From NCBI GenBank assembly GCA_903842345.1, contig CAIMLR010000042.1, positions 156,857-220,856 of the forward strand: 64,000 bases of DNA, read 5' to 3'. The stretch comes from an uncultured Myxococcales bacterium. GTDB taxonomy: Bacteria > Myxococcota_A > UBA9042. The position numbers were made by a program, and so were the translations under genes. Shown piece by piece: positions 51,924 through 60,633 of this stretch; the first letter of the stretch is position 1; every line of letters starts with the position of its first letter. The notes below the pieces were generated by a model. It was not told the origin of the DNA and made no database searches. It saw only the letters and a list, made by a program, of their open reading frames with translations.

Positions 51924-52406
51924 ATGCCCAGGCGCTTTCCGTCCGATACGAAGCACAAACCGGGCGCCGCGTCGGCCGCGGAACCGCTGATTGACGCGGA
52001 AGAGACGACGCACCGCTATTCCAGCCATGCGCTGGCTGAGATCCGCTCCGCCATCGCGCAGGCGCAAGCCGGGGCGGAGACCGCCGCGCCCGTTGCGGCG
52101 CCCTCGGGGCGAATGCCATCTGAGGCGGTACCCAGTTGGTCGCCTGAACTGCCGCCAATGGCCGCAACGGAAGCGCCCGGTACGACGGAAGTCACGCAGC
52201 GCTATGCGGATCGCAGCGTTGCGGGCATTCGCGCCGCGATTGCAGCCGCGCGCGAAGCGGAAGCCGGAGCGCCCACGGCGCGTGCCGCCGCGCGTTTTGC
52301 CGCCGACGAGGCGCCGGTCGTGAAAGTGCCATCCATGATTCTGGACCCGCGAACCGGAACCTTGCCGGAAGACGCCGATCGCGACGACAAGCCGGGGCCG
52401 GAATGA
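51924..52406 (+). CDS. Small protein with two T-x-R-Y repeats, first gene of a kinase operon
   Basis: 160 residues, no recognised family, no signal peptide. Two repeats 62 residues apart share T-x-R-Y-x5-A-x-I-R-x-A-I-A-x-A: residues 29-47 (THRYSSHALAEIRSAIAQA) and 91-109 (TQRYADRSVAGIRAAIAAA). Each is preceded by Glu/Thr-rich residues (EETT, TTEV) and separated by Pro/Ser/Glu-rich disordered linker. The stop overlaps the start of the kinase gene by ATGA, so the two are translated together. I infer a partner or substrate of the kinase, with the Thr near each repeat as possible phosphosites; nothing proves this. Confidence 0.72.
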   Translation: MPRRFPSDTKHKPGAASAAEPLIDAEETTHRYSSHALAEIRSAIAQAQAGAETAAPVAAPSGRMPSEAVPSWSPELPPMAATEAPGTTEVTQRYADRSVAGIRAAIAAAREAEAGAPTARAAARFAADEAPVVKVPSMILDPRTGTLPEDADRDDKPGPE

Positions 52407-53878
52407 AGCAGTGTCCCGTGTGCCAAGCCACCTATCCGGACGAGCAGCGGTATTGCGGCCAGGACGGCAACGTTCTCGTCGATTTTGAACCCGTCGATCC
52501 CCTGATCGGCGTCGTCGTCGGCGGCAGCTACCGCCTGCGCAAGCACCTCGGCACGGGCGGTTTTGGCACGGTCTACCTCGCGACGCATGAACGCCTGCCG
52601 ATGATGGTCGCGGTCAAGCTGCTCAATCCCGGGCGCACGGTCGACCCGTCCATGGTCTCGCGTTTCCGGCTGGAAGTGGAAGCTGAGGCGCTGCTGACGC
52701 ACCCGAACATCGTGCGCGTTCTCGATCACGGCCAGGATCCCGTTGCCGGGTTCTTCATCGTCATGGAGCACCTGAACGGCCGCGATCTGGCCAAGTTGCT
52801 CGACGCCAAGCAACACCTTGGCGTGCTTGAAATCTTCGCGCTCGTGGAGCAAACGGCGTCCGCGCTCGACGCCGCGCACAAGGCCGGCATCGTGCACCGC
52901 GACGTCAAAGCCGAGAACCTGTTCCTCGTCGATGATCGCACGCGGCCCGAAGGCTTCCTGCTCAAGGTGCTCGATTTTGGCCTCGCCAAGCTCACGCGCA
53001 ACGCCGTGACGCCGCACGGCCAGACGGTGCGGGCGCTTGCCCACCGCAGCAGCGCACAGCGGACTTTTGGCAGCCCGGCGACGATGGCGCCTGAAGTCGC
53101 GACGGCCGGCCACATCGATCACCGCGCCGACATCTACAGCCTGGGCGCGGTCGTGTTTGAGCTGCTGACCGGCCACATCCTGTTTGAGGCCAAGACGCTG
53201 GACGAGATGTTGTTCAGCATCGTCAACAAGCCCGCGGTCGTACCGTCGGTGATGCAGGGCGGGGAGTGGGTGCCGGCGGCGCTTGACGAAGTCGTGCTGT
53301 CGATGCTGCAGAAGAACCCGCTGAACCGGCCGCAAACGATGGCGGAAGTGCGGCGACTGTTTGAGAAAGCGCGGCCTGAGGCGGAAATCGCGTGGTCGGA
53401 ATGGTTCCTGCCGGGAGGGCTGGCTGGCACGGCCTCGCCGCGGCGGCGGGTGTCGGCGACCGCGCTGGGGCAGCCCGTGCAAGTGACGGTGCGACGCGAG
53501 CGGCCGCTGGTGCTGACGATCGACGACGACCGCGTGATGCGCGGGCTGGTGCGGACGCTCGTGGTGTCGACCGGCTGCGACTGCGAGGCGCTCGAAAGCG
53601 GGGAAGCGGCGCTGGACTGGCTGCGGCGCAACCCGCCGCCGGATGCGCTGATCTGCGACGTGCTGATGCCCGGCATGGACGGCCTGACGCTCGTCGACAC
53701 GGCGCGCGCCAACGGTTTTCAGGGGCCGGTGGTCTTCTGTTCCAGCGTCGTTTCAGCCCGGCTACGCCTGGAGACGGCCGGGATGGGCCGCGCGTGGTGC
53801 TTGGACAAGGCCATGGAAATGCACAAAATTCCTGAAACTTTGCGGATCGCCGGTGTAGCGCCGCCATCCGGAGCGTGA
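52403..53878 (+). CDS. Ser/Thr protein kinase with N-terminal zinc ribbon and C-terminal receiver domain
   Basis: 491 residues. A zinc-ribbon-like start has CPVC (4-7) and Cys18 followed by DGNVL. The Hanks-type kinase domain is complete: glycine loop GTGGFGTV (50-57), AVK Lys72, HRDVKAEN (165-172), DFG (191-193) and MAPE (228-231). After a short linker, a response-regulator receiver occupies about 367-485 with acidic Asp374/375, phospho-acceptor Asp419 in CDVLMPGMDG and Lys469. A Ser/Thr kinase ending in a receiver is a rare fusion that could be switched by a histidine kinase. The next gene encodes such a kinase with Hpt, 4 bp away. Confidence 0.92.
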   Translation: MKQCPVCQATYPDEQRYCGQDGNVLVDFEPVDPLIGVVVGGSYRLRKHLGTGGFGTVYLATHERLPMMVAVKLLNPGRTVDPSMVSRFRLEVEAEALLTHPNIVRVLDHGQDPVAGFFIVMEHLNGRDLAKLLDAKQHLGVLEIFALVEQTASALDAAHKAGIVHRDVKAENLFLVDDRTRPEGFLLKVLDFGLAKLTRNAVTPHGQTVRALAHRSSAQRTFGSPATMAPEVATAGHIDHRADIYSLGAVVFELLTGHILFEAKTLDEMLFSIVNKPAVVPSVMQGGEWVPAALDEVVLSMLQKNPLNRPQTMAEVRRLFEKARPEAEIAWSEWFLPGGLAGTASPRRRVSATALGQPVQVTVRRERPLVLTIDDDRVMRGLVRTLVVSTGCDCEALESGEAALDWLRRNPPPDALICDVLMPGMDGLTLVDTARANGFQGPVVFCSSVVSARLRLETAGMGRAWCLDKAMEMHKIPETLRIAGVAPPSGA

Positions 53879-53882
53879 AGCG

Positions 53883-55835
53883 ATGGCGCAGACGCAGCGG
53901 CGGTGGATTCCCGAGGCGATTTGGCGCAAGTTGCCCCTGCTGTTCGCCGTCGCCTATGGCGCGGGCTTCAAGCTGCTCTACCGCACGCTGGGTCCGGGGA
54001 CCGAGAGCCTGGCGACCGTTGTCGTGCTGCTGGCGGCCAGTCAGGGCGGCCTGCTCGCCGGCTTGGGCGTCGCCGCGGCTTGCGTGGCGCTGCACACGGT
54101 CGTCGGTTCGCTCCAGCTCGGGATTCCCTGGTCCGCGTGGCTGCAAGGCGGTCAGCTTGCCACCGCGATGGGACTGCTGCTTGTCGGCGCCGTCGTTGGC
54201 CGGCTGCGCGACTTGCGCGTGCAGTTGGACGCGGAGATCGCGGCGCGCAAGGACTCGGAAATCCAGCTGCGCGCCGCCCAGGAAGTCGCAGAGACCGCCA
54301 ATCGCGCCAAGGGCGAATTCCTCGCGCGCATGAGCCACGAAATTCGCACGCCGATGCATGGCGTGCTGGGCGTGACGCAAGTACTGTTGGAGACGCCACT
54401 GTCACCAGATCAACGGCAATACGTTGACATGATTCAGGGATCTGGCGAACTGCTGCTGGCGATCATCAACGACATCCTCGATTTTTCCAAGATTGAAGCC
54501 GGCAAGATGGAGCTGGAGGAAAGCGAGTTTGAGCTGCTCCCGGTGCTCCGCGAGTCGCTCGAGCTGGTGGCGATGACGGCGCGGCAAAAAGGCCTGGAAG
54601 TCGCGCTTGACGTGCCCGCGGAGTTGCCGCCGTGGCTGGTGGGCGACGCCGTGCGGCTGCGGCAGGTCCTCATCAACCTGCTGGGCAACGCGACCAAGTT
54701 CACGGAGCGCGGGAGCATCGTCCTGCGGGCGCGGACTGCGGCGGGGACGCCGGGCCACGTGCGGCTGCGCCTGGAAGTGCAGGATACCGGTATCGGCATT
54801 GAGCCGGCGATCCTCGGCAAGGCGTTCGAGCCGTTCACGCAAGCCGACGCCTCCACGACGCGGGTCTATGGCGGGACCGGGCTGGGACTGGCGATCAGCA
54901 GCCAGCTCGTCGCGCTGATGGGCGGGCGTCTACAGTGCCAGAGCGAGCCGGAGCGCGGCAGCACGTTCTTCTTTGAGGTTGAACTGGCGGTACCCGAGGC
55001 CGCGCCGCTCAACAACGCGCCGCCTTCGAACCTGCCGCCGACGGAAACAGTGGCCGGGCGCGTGTTGGTGGCCGAGGACAACCGCATCAATCAGGTCATC
55101 ACGACGCGGCTGCTGGAAACGCTGGGCGTGAGCGTCGATGTGGTCGCGGACGGCGCGGCGGCGGTGCTGGCGGTGCAGCGCACGCACTACGACGTCGTGC
55201 TGCTGGATTGCCAGATGCCCGTGCTGGACGGCTACGCTGCGGCGGCACAGATTCGCGCGGCGGAGGCGCCGGGGCGGCACTTGCCGATGCTGGCGTTGAC
55301 GGCGTCCGTCCTGGCGGAGGACCACGAGCGGGCGCGCGCGGCGGGCGTGGACGCCGTGCTCGTCAAGCCGCTGCGGGCCGATGACCTGCGTCAAGCGGTG
55401 CTGCGCTACCTGCCGCGGGTGCGGCGCATCAGCCAGGCGATCCAGCTGCCGATTCCGTCGACGGAACTGCCCGTGCTGGAAGTGGCCACGTTGGCGGACC
55501 TGAAGCGCGCTGGCGGCTTGCAGACCGTGCATGCCGTCGTGGCGATCTTTGCGGAGGCGGCCGCGCAAACGCGCGCGGAGCTGGGGGCGGCGTCGCGCGA
55601 TCGGGAGGCGCTGGCGCTGCTGGCCCACCGCCAGCGCGGGACCGCGGCCTGTGTCGGCGCGCGGCGGCTGGCGGCGAGCCTCTCGCAGCTGGAGACCATC
55701 GCGCGGTCGGCGACGGATGGGGAAATCGACGCCGCGCTGACCCGCGTGGACCGCGAAACGGAAGCGGCGCTGCGGGTGCTGGCGCGCTACCGGAACGCGG
55801 ATTCAGCGGCCTTTGTCGCCAGCCCGGTACACTGA
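53883..55835 (+). CDS. Hybrid sensor histidine kinase with receiver and Hpt domains
   Basis: 650 residues. Three to four membrane helices lie in the first 108 residues with no large periplasmic loop, so sensing is probably within the membrane. A coiled helix (109-145) leads to the HisKA domain with His152 in MSHEIRTP and a HATPase with N-box LLGNATKF, DTGIGI and GTGLGL. A receiver follows (about 393-510, Asp442 in DCQMPVLDG), then an Hpt-like domain with His582 in AHRQRGTAACVGA. The usual Lys of the Hpt motif (HxLKG) is Arg here. The chain His-Asp-His is complete, so phosphate could flow on to another receiver, for instance that of the adjacent Ser/Thr kinase. Confidence 0.92.
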   Translation: MAQTQRRWIPEAIWRKLPLLFAVAYGAGFKLLYRTLGPGTESLATVVVLLAASQGGLLAGLGVAAACVALHTVVGSLQLGIPWSAWLQGGQLATAMGLLLVGAVVGRLRDLRVQLDAEIAARKDSEIQLRAAQEVAETANRAKGEFLARMSHEIRTPMHGVLGVTQVLLETPLSPDQRQYVDMIQGSGELLLAIINDILDFSKIEAGKMELEESEFELLPVLRESLELVAMTARQKGLEVALDVPAELPPWLVGDAVRLRQVLINLLGNATKFTERGSIVLRARTAAGTPGHVRLRLEVQDTGIGIEPAILGKAFEPFTQADASTTRVYGGTGLGLAISSQLVALMGGRLQCQSEPERGSTFFFEVELAVPEAAPLNNAPPSNLPPTETVAGRVLVAEDNRINQVITTRLLETLGVSVDVVADGAAAVLAVQRTHYDVVLLDCQMPVLDGYAAAAQIRAAEAPGRHLPMLALTASVLAEDHERARAAGVDAVLVKPLRADDLRQAVLRYLPRVRRISQAIQLPIPSTELPVLEVATLADLKRAGGLQTVHAVVAIFAEAAAQTRAELGAASRDREALALLAHRQRGTAACVGARRLAASLSQLETIARSATDGEIDAALTRVDRETEAALRVLARYRNADSAAFVASPVH

Positions 55836-55854
55836 GCGCGGGCGTTCGCGAACC

Positions 55855-56445
55855 TTACTGCGCCTTGCCGGCGACGTGGATCTTCAGCACCACGCCTTCG
55901 CGGATGAGGTCGTCTTCCTTGCCGGCGTACGAGATACCGAAATCCTTGCGGTTGATCGTGAACTCGGCGTCGCCCTTCACATCCTTGCCGGCCAACGTCA
56001 CGGTCGCCGGGAACTCGACCTGCTTGGTCACGCCGTGCAAGGTCAGGTTGCCGGTGATCTTCACGCCGCCGCCGTCCGCCTTGATCGACGAGGACTTGAA
56101 CGCCGCGGTCGCGAACTTGGCGACGTCAAAGAAGTCCGGGCTCTTCAGGTGTTCCAGCAGCTTGGGCGTCCAGGCGTTGGCGGTGGCGACGTCCACTTCA
56201 ACGGAGTCGGTCTGCACAGTGAATTCGAGCTTGCCACCGACGGCCTTGCCGTCCTTCAGCTCAACGTGGCCATTCCACGTCTTGAAGTTGCCGACGTGCT
56301 GGCCGGTCACCTTGCTGCCGACAAAACCGATGGTGCCGGTCAGCGGAATCGCGGCCGCGGCGGGCTTGGCCTTGTCAGCGGCAAAAGCGGTGAACGGTGC
56401 GGCCGCGACGGCAAACGAGAGAACGAGGGAAGCAAAAGTACGCAT
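55855..56445 (-). CDS. YceI-family exported lipid-binding protein
   Basis: 196 residues from the ATG at 56445 with GGAG upstream. Signal peptide ending TAFA. The mature part has the YceI lipocalin-like pattern: GTIGFVGSKVTG, NGHVELKDGK, LKSPDFFDVAKFATAAF, GNLTLHGVTKQVEFP and FTINRKDFGI. YceI proteins bind polyprenoid or fatty molecules in the periplasm. The gene is divergent from the amylase-like gene across a 274-bp gap and ends 19 bp from the stop of the histidine kinase. Confidence 0.92.
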   Translation of the reverse strand: MRTFASLVLSFAVAAAPFTAFAADKAKPAAAAIPLTGTIGFVGSKVTGQHVGNFKTWNGHVELKDGKAVGGKLEFTVQTDSVEVDVATANAWTPKLLEHLKSPDFFDVAKFATAAFKSSSIKADGGGVKITGNLTLHGVTKQVEFPATVTLAGKDVKGDAEFTINRKDFGISYAGKEDDLIREGVVLKIHVAGKAQ

Positions 56446-56571
56446 TGTAAACTCCAAGGTTGGCCAAGGGCCGGGAACTGGATGGGCGCCAGCGAAACCC
56501 ACACTGGGTGCCGGCTCGATTAAAGTAGCGCCCAGCCGCGAGAGGCACAATACCGATTCCATAGACAACAC

Positions 56572-56596
56572 TGTTCACGTGTGGAGACAATGAACA
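56572..56596. repeat. Inverted repeat between yceI and the amylase-like gene
   Basis: TGTTCA (56572-56577) and TGAACA (56591-56596), 13 bases apart, in a divergent promoter region. It could be a regulator site; the length of the arms is too short to be sure. Confidence 0.25.
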
Positions 56597-56651
56597 ACAC
56601 TTGCCCGGGAATGGAACGGCGAATCCGCCATGACCCAAGCCGTCCCGGGAG

Positions 56652-56679
56652 TTGATTCAGCGGCGCAACCGAGTACGCT
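56652..56679 (+). promoter_or_regulatory. Candidate promoter for the amylase-like lipoprotein
   Basis: TTGATT (56652-56657), 16 bases, TACGCT (56674-56679). Predicted start about 56686, 34 bases before the ATG. Confidence 0.4.
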
Positions 56680-56719
56680 GGCGGGCGCGCGATCAGCGGT
56701 TTTGCGCCTACGGAGTGCC

Positions 56720-58933
56720 ATGTTCGCATCGCGTCGTCATCTGCTCCTGGCCGGTCTGTGCGGGATGTTGGCGTGCGCGCCGCAGCAAAGCGAGGACGTG
56801 GCCGATGCCGCCGCTGACGCCAGCGCCGACGCCGAAGGCCTGGATTTTGGCGCCGGCAAGGACGCGCCCGACGTTGCGCCTGTGGATGTTGTGGACGCCG
56901 TGCAACCGGCGGATGCGGATGCAGCTGCAGATGCCGCAACCGACGCGGTCGTCGACGTGCTGACCGATGCCGGCGCTGATGCAGATGCGCTTGTGGATGC
57001 CGTCAGTGACGCCGCAGTCGTCGATGTTGCGCCCGACAGCGGACCGGACAGTGGAACCGACGCGATTGCCGATGTGACAAGCGCGGACTGCGGCGCGGCG
57101 CCCCAGCTCTGCACCACGCCGTTTGCATACACGGGCGACGGCTCAGAGGCGAGCGTCGAATTGCGCGGCAGCTTCAACGGCTGGAAGACCGGCATCCCGC
57201 TGACCGCGAGCGGCACGGACTGGAGCGTCAACGCGGACATGCCCTACGGCCAGAGCGTCGAGTACAAGTTCCATGTGCAGAAGCTGGGCGGCGGCGACGC
57301 CTGGCTCGCCGATCCGACCAACCCGCAGAAAGTGACGGACAGCACCGGGAACACCAATTCCCTGCTGGCGGCGCAGACGTGTGACCCGTGGGTCTGCGGC
57401 AAACTGCAGACCGTGTGCGGCATCGACGCCAAGCCCACGGCCTTCGACTGGCACGACGGCGTCATGTATTTCGTCTTCGTCGACCGGTTCCTGGACGGCG
57501 ACACCAGCAACAACGGCAGCGTCACCGGCGTCGCGCCGATCGCGGGCTGGAATGGCGGCGACTGGGCCGGCGTCACGCAGAAAATCAACGCAGGCTACTT
57601 CACCGACCTCGGCGTCAACGTCCTGTGGCTGACCGTGCCGCTCGATCCGACCGACGCGCTGGAACTCGGCGACGACGGCCAGAAGTACTCCGGTTATCAC
57701 GGCTACTGGCCGCGCGATCGCGACAAGCCCAACGGTCATTTTGGCACGATGGCGGAGCTGCAGGCGCTCGTGCAAGCCGCGCACGTCATGGGCATCCAAA
57801 TCGTCCTCGACTACGCGATGAATCATGTGCACACAAGCTCGCCGGTGTGGCAGCAGCACCAGAGCGACGGCTGGTTCCACGGCCTCTCCGTCCAGGGCCA
57901 AAACTGCACGTGCGGCGCAAGCGTCTGTCCGTGGGACGGCCCGTCGGGTCTGTATTGCTGGTTCACAACCTACCTGCCGGACTTCAATTTTCTCAACACG
58001 GACGCGCGCAAAGCCTCGATTGACAATGTGATTTGGTGGCTCCAGCAATCGGGCGCGGACGGCTTGCGATTGGACGCGATCAAGCACGTGGAAGGCGCGT
58101 GGCTGACCGACCTGCGCGCGCGGCTGCTGACGGACGTGGAACCGCTGCGGCAGCAGCACATCTGGCTGGTGGGCGAGACGTTCTCTGGCGATCAAACGTT
58201 CGTGAAGTCGTTTGTCGACCCGTGCACCAAGCTGGACGGTCAATTCGACTTCGCCGAACGGGCGACGCTGGACAGCACCGTGCTGCTGCGTCAGGGCAAG
58301 ATGACCGATCTGGAGAAATTCCTCGACGGCAACGACGGGTTCTTTGGCGCGGACGCGATCATGTCCACGTTCACCGGCAACCACGACCTCCCGCGCACCA
58401 TCCACATGGCGGAAGACACGCCGATCTGGGCGGACGTCTGGGCCAACGGCAAAGACAAGGCGTGGACCAACCAGCCCGGGCAGCCCGCCGGCACGAGCGC
58501 GTACGAGCGCATGAGCGTGGCGATGGCCGTACTGATGACCAACCGCGGCGTGCCGCTCATCTACTACGGCGACGAGGTCGGCATGGCGGGCGCGGGCGAC
58601 CCCGACAATCGCCGGCCCATGCAGTGGAGCGCCTACAACGCCGGGCAGAACCTGCTGCTGACGCGGATGAAGGCGCTGGGGCAGGCGCGGAAGAATCATG
58701 TGGCGCTGCGCAAGGGCACGCGCAAGACGCTGTGGATTACGCCGGAGGCGTGGCTCTACCAGATGACGACGGCGGCCGACACGGTCGTCGTGGCGATCAA
58801 CCGCAGTGACGCGCCGGTAAGCCTCGGCGGGCTGCCGACTGGCACGTGGCAGGACCTGCTGGGCGGCGCGGACGTGACGGCGCCCAACGTGGCGATCCCG
58901 CCGCGCGGGGTCAGGGTGCTGGTGAAGAAGTAG
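56720..58933 (+). CDS. GH13 alpha-amylase-family lipoprotein with CBM48
   Basis: 737 residues from the ATG at 56720 (GGAG upstream). The signal peptide ends in MLAC (Cys19). An Asp/Ala/Val tether of about 95 residues follows (about 26-120). A CBM48-like domain comes next (about 140-215, with LRGSFNGW and EYKFHV). The catalytic barrel holds DYAMNHVH, GLRLDAIKH with nucleophile Asp452, VGETF with acid Glu486 and TGNHDLPR with Asp556, so all three active-site residues are present. A small beta domain closes the chain. It would cleave alpha-glucans at the cell surface. Its last 23 bases overlap the opposing membrane-protein gene. Confidence 0.92.
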   Translation: MFASRRHLLLAGLCGMLACAPQQSEDVADAAADASADAEGLDFGAGKDAPDVAPVDVVDAVQPADADAAADAATDAVVDVLTDAGADADALVDAVSDAAVVDVAPDSGPDSGTDAIADVTSADCGAAPQLCTTPFAYTGDGSEASVELRGSFNGWKTGIPLTASGTDWSVNADMPYGQSVEYKFHVQKLGGGDAWLADPTNPQKVTDSTGNTNSLLAAQTCDPWVCGKLQTVCGIDAKPTAFDWHDGVMYFVFVDRFLDGDTSNNGSVTGVAPIAGWNGGDWAGVTQKINAGYFTDLGVNVLWLTVPLDPTDALELGDDGQKYSGYHGYWPRDRDKPNGHFGTMAELQALVQAAHVMGIQIVLDYAMNHVHTSSPVWQQHQSDGWFHGLSVQGQNCTCGASVCPWDGPSGLYCWFTTYLPDFNFLNTDARKASIDNVIWWLQQSGADGLRLDAIKHVEGAWLTDLRARLLTDVEPLRQQHIWLVGETFSGDQTFVKSFVDPCTKLDGQFDFAERATLDSTVLLRQGKMTDLEKFLDGNDGFFGADAIMSTFTGNHDLPRTIHMAEDTPIWADVWANGKDKAWTNQPGQPAGTSAYERMSVAMAVLMTNRGVPLIYYGDEVGMAGAGDPDNRRPMQWSAYNAGQNLLLTRMKALGQARKNHVALRKGTRKTLWITPEAWLYQMTTAADTVVVAINRSDAPVSLGGLPTGTWQDLLGGADVTAPNVAIPPRGVRVLVKK

Positions 58934-60425
58934 CCGGCGCCTTGGGCTTCCAAATCCACTCCGGGCGCACCTGCCAGCCGGACTTTTTGCGCAACAACTG
59001 CGGCGGCAAATCAAACTGCTCCACGCGGTCGTAGGCGTCCGCCAGGCCGATCTGCAGCAGCGTGAACCCGCGCGTCGTTTTGCTGGACGTGATGATCGTC
59101 GGCCACGCGTGGCGGGCAAGCGCGGCGCGCACGGCGATCGGCCCCAACGGCAGCGGGCAGCCTGGGTGGATCAGGTCCCACAGGGCAATCAGCGGCAGGC
59201 TCGGCTTCTTGCCCGCTTGCGCCGGAACCCATGGAAATTCTGGCATGAAAACGTCACCGTCCAGCGCAGCGACAAGCTTGACCAACTGCGCGTGCGCGGC
59301 GCGATCCTGCGGATCAGGCGCGAATCTGCCCACGTCCCACAGGCCCGCGGCGGTCTGGACGAGCAGGAACAGCGTCGCGATCGGCGCGAGCCAAAGATGC
59401 AGACGCGGGCGCTGGTTCGCGGCCGCGAGCGCCGTGTTGAGCAGCAGGCCAACGCCCAGCGTCGCCGCCCAGAAGCCGGGAATCATCACGTTGACCGCGC
59501 CGCCAAAGTGCGCGCGCATCACGCCCGCGACAAGCACGACCGTCGCGAGCACCGCAGGCCAGTAGGCATCCGCGAGCCGCAAACGCCGCGCCAGCCACAC
59601 CGCCAAGCCGAGCGCGAGGACGTAAGCGACTGGCGCCGAACGGAAAATTTCCAGCGGTGCTTCCGTGAAAAAGCGATGCCAGAGCATGGGGTGCGACGCC
59701 GGGACCGCGAGGATGTACGTCAGGTAGTAGCCGTGGGAAATGACCTGCTGCCACACAACAAACGCCAGCGCTGGCAGCGCCGCCCAGAGGGTGAAGTGAA
59801 GAGCCGGCCGCCAGCCGCGCGCCAGCAGGAGCCAGAGCGCGATCGGCAGGCCGAGCAGCGCGGCGTTCTGCTTGGTGGCAAAGGCCGCGCAGAGGAGCAG
59901 CCCGCCCACCGCGCGCTGCCACGGCTTGTCCTGCCGCGCCGCCAGCAACGCCCAAGTGGTCAAACCGAGGCTCAGCCCGTCGTTGCGGACGACGTCAAAA
60001 TAGCCGCCGGCGTCGTCGTAGCAGCTCAGGAACACCGCAACGGTGCCGAGCGCGATGCCCCAGGGCGCGCGACTTTGCCGCAGGACGATCACCATCGCCG
60101 CCGCCGCCGCCATGCCGCAGAGCGAAACTGCGCGGCCCACGGCGTAGGACGGCTCGCCCAGCCAGCTCAGCAGCAGCGGGTACAACGGCTGGTAGATGTA
60201 CGGAATGAACGTCTCCGACGGTGGCACGTAGAGCCCGAGGCCGTGGCGCAAACGGTCGACGTGCACGAGCATGCCGCCTTCCATCCACTCCAAATCAGCG
60301 GGAAAGTCCAAGCGCGCGGCGACGGTGGCGGCCAGGTTGGTGGCGCTCAGGACCAGCGCGCTGACGCCGAGCAGGACGCTGGCCAGCGTGAGCAGGCGTG
60401 GCCATTTCGCGGCGTTGTCGGTCAT
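58911..60425 (-). CDS. Multi-pass membrane protein, possible GT-C glycosyltransferase
   Basis: 504 residues from the ATG at 60425. Around ten to twelve membrane helices; the first (LLTLASVLLGVSALVLSA) is followed by a loop with DLEWMEGGMLVHVDRL. That acidic Asp-Leu-Glu in the first outer loop is reminiscent of GT-C enzymes (PMT/ArnT type), which carry an acidic residue there. The C-terminal 130 residues form a soluble domain with DGDVFMPEFPW. Substrate unknown. It ends inside the amylase gene, in convergent overlap of 23 bp. Confidence 0.72.
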   Translation of the reverse strand: MTDNAAKWPRLLTLASVLLGVSALVLSATNLAATVAARLDFPADLEWMEGGMLVHVDRLRHGLGLYVPPSETFIPYIYQPLYPLLLSWLGEPSYAVGRAVSLCGMAAAAAMVIVLRQSRAPWGIALGTVAVFLSCYDDAGGYFDVVRNDGLSLGLTTWALLAARQDKPWQRAVGGLLLCAAFATKQNAALLGLPIALWLLLARGWRPALHFTLWAALPALAFVVWQQVISHGYYLTYILAVPASHPMLWHRFFTEAPLEIFRSAPVAYVLALGLAVWLARRLRLADAYWPAVLATVVLVAGVMRAHFGGAVNVMIPGFWAATLGVGLLLNTALAAANQRPRLHLWLAPIATLFLLVQTAAGLWDVGRFAPDPQDRAAHAQLVKLVAALDGDVFMPEFPWVPAQAGKKPSLPLIALWDLIHPGCPLPLGPIAVRAALARHAWPTIITSSKTTRGFTLLQIGLADAYDRVEQFDLPPQLLRKKSGWQVRPEWIWKPKAPATSSPAP

Positions 60426-60572
60426 GGTTGGGCGGACTCGGGGACGGCGACGCGCCCGCAGGCAAGTCTGACTGCCAGCGGAATCCCCGTCAAGCGCGGC
60501 TTTTCCACGCAAATTCAGAAGCTTGATGCGGTGCGGTCGGCCATCGAACTGCGCGCCCCTGTGCGCGTGACC

Positions 60573-60602
60573 TTGCGGTTCCGCACCGGTCTTTGCCACA
60601 AT
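60573..60602 (+). promoter_or_regulatory. Candidate promoter for proline iminopeptidase
   Basis: TTGCGG (60573-60578), 18 bases, CACAAT (60597-60602, 4/6). Predicted start near 60609, about 25 bases before the ATG, which has AGGAG upstream. Confidence 0.35.
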
Positions 60603-60633
60603 CCGCGCGCCGTTTCCCCGGCCAGGAGTCGCC

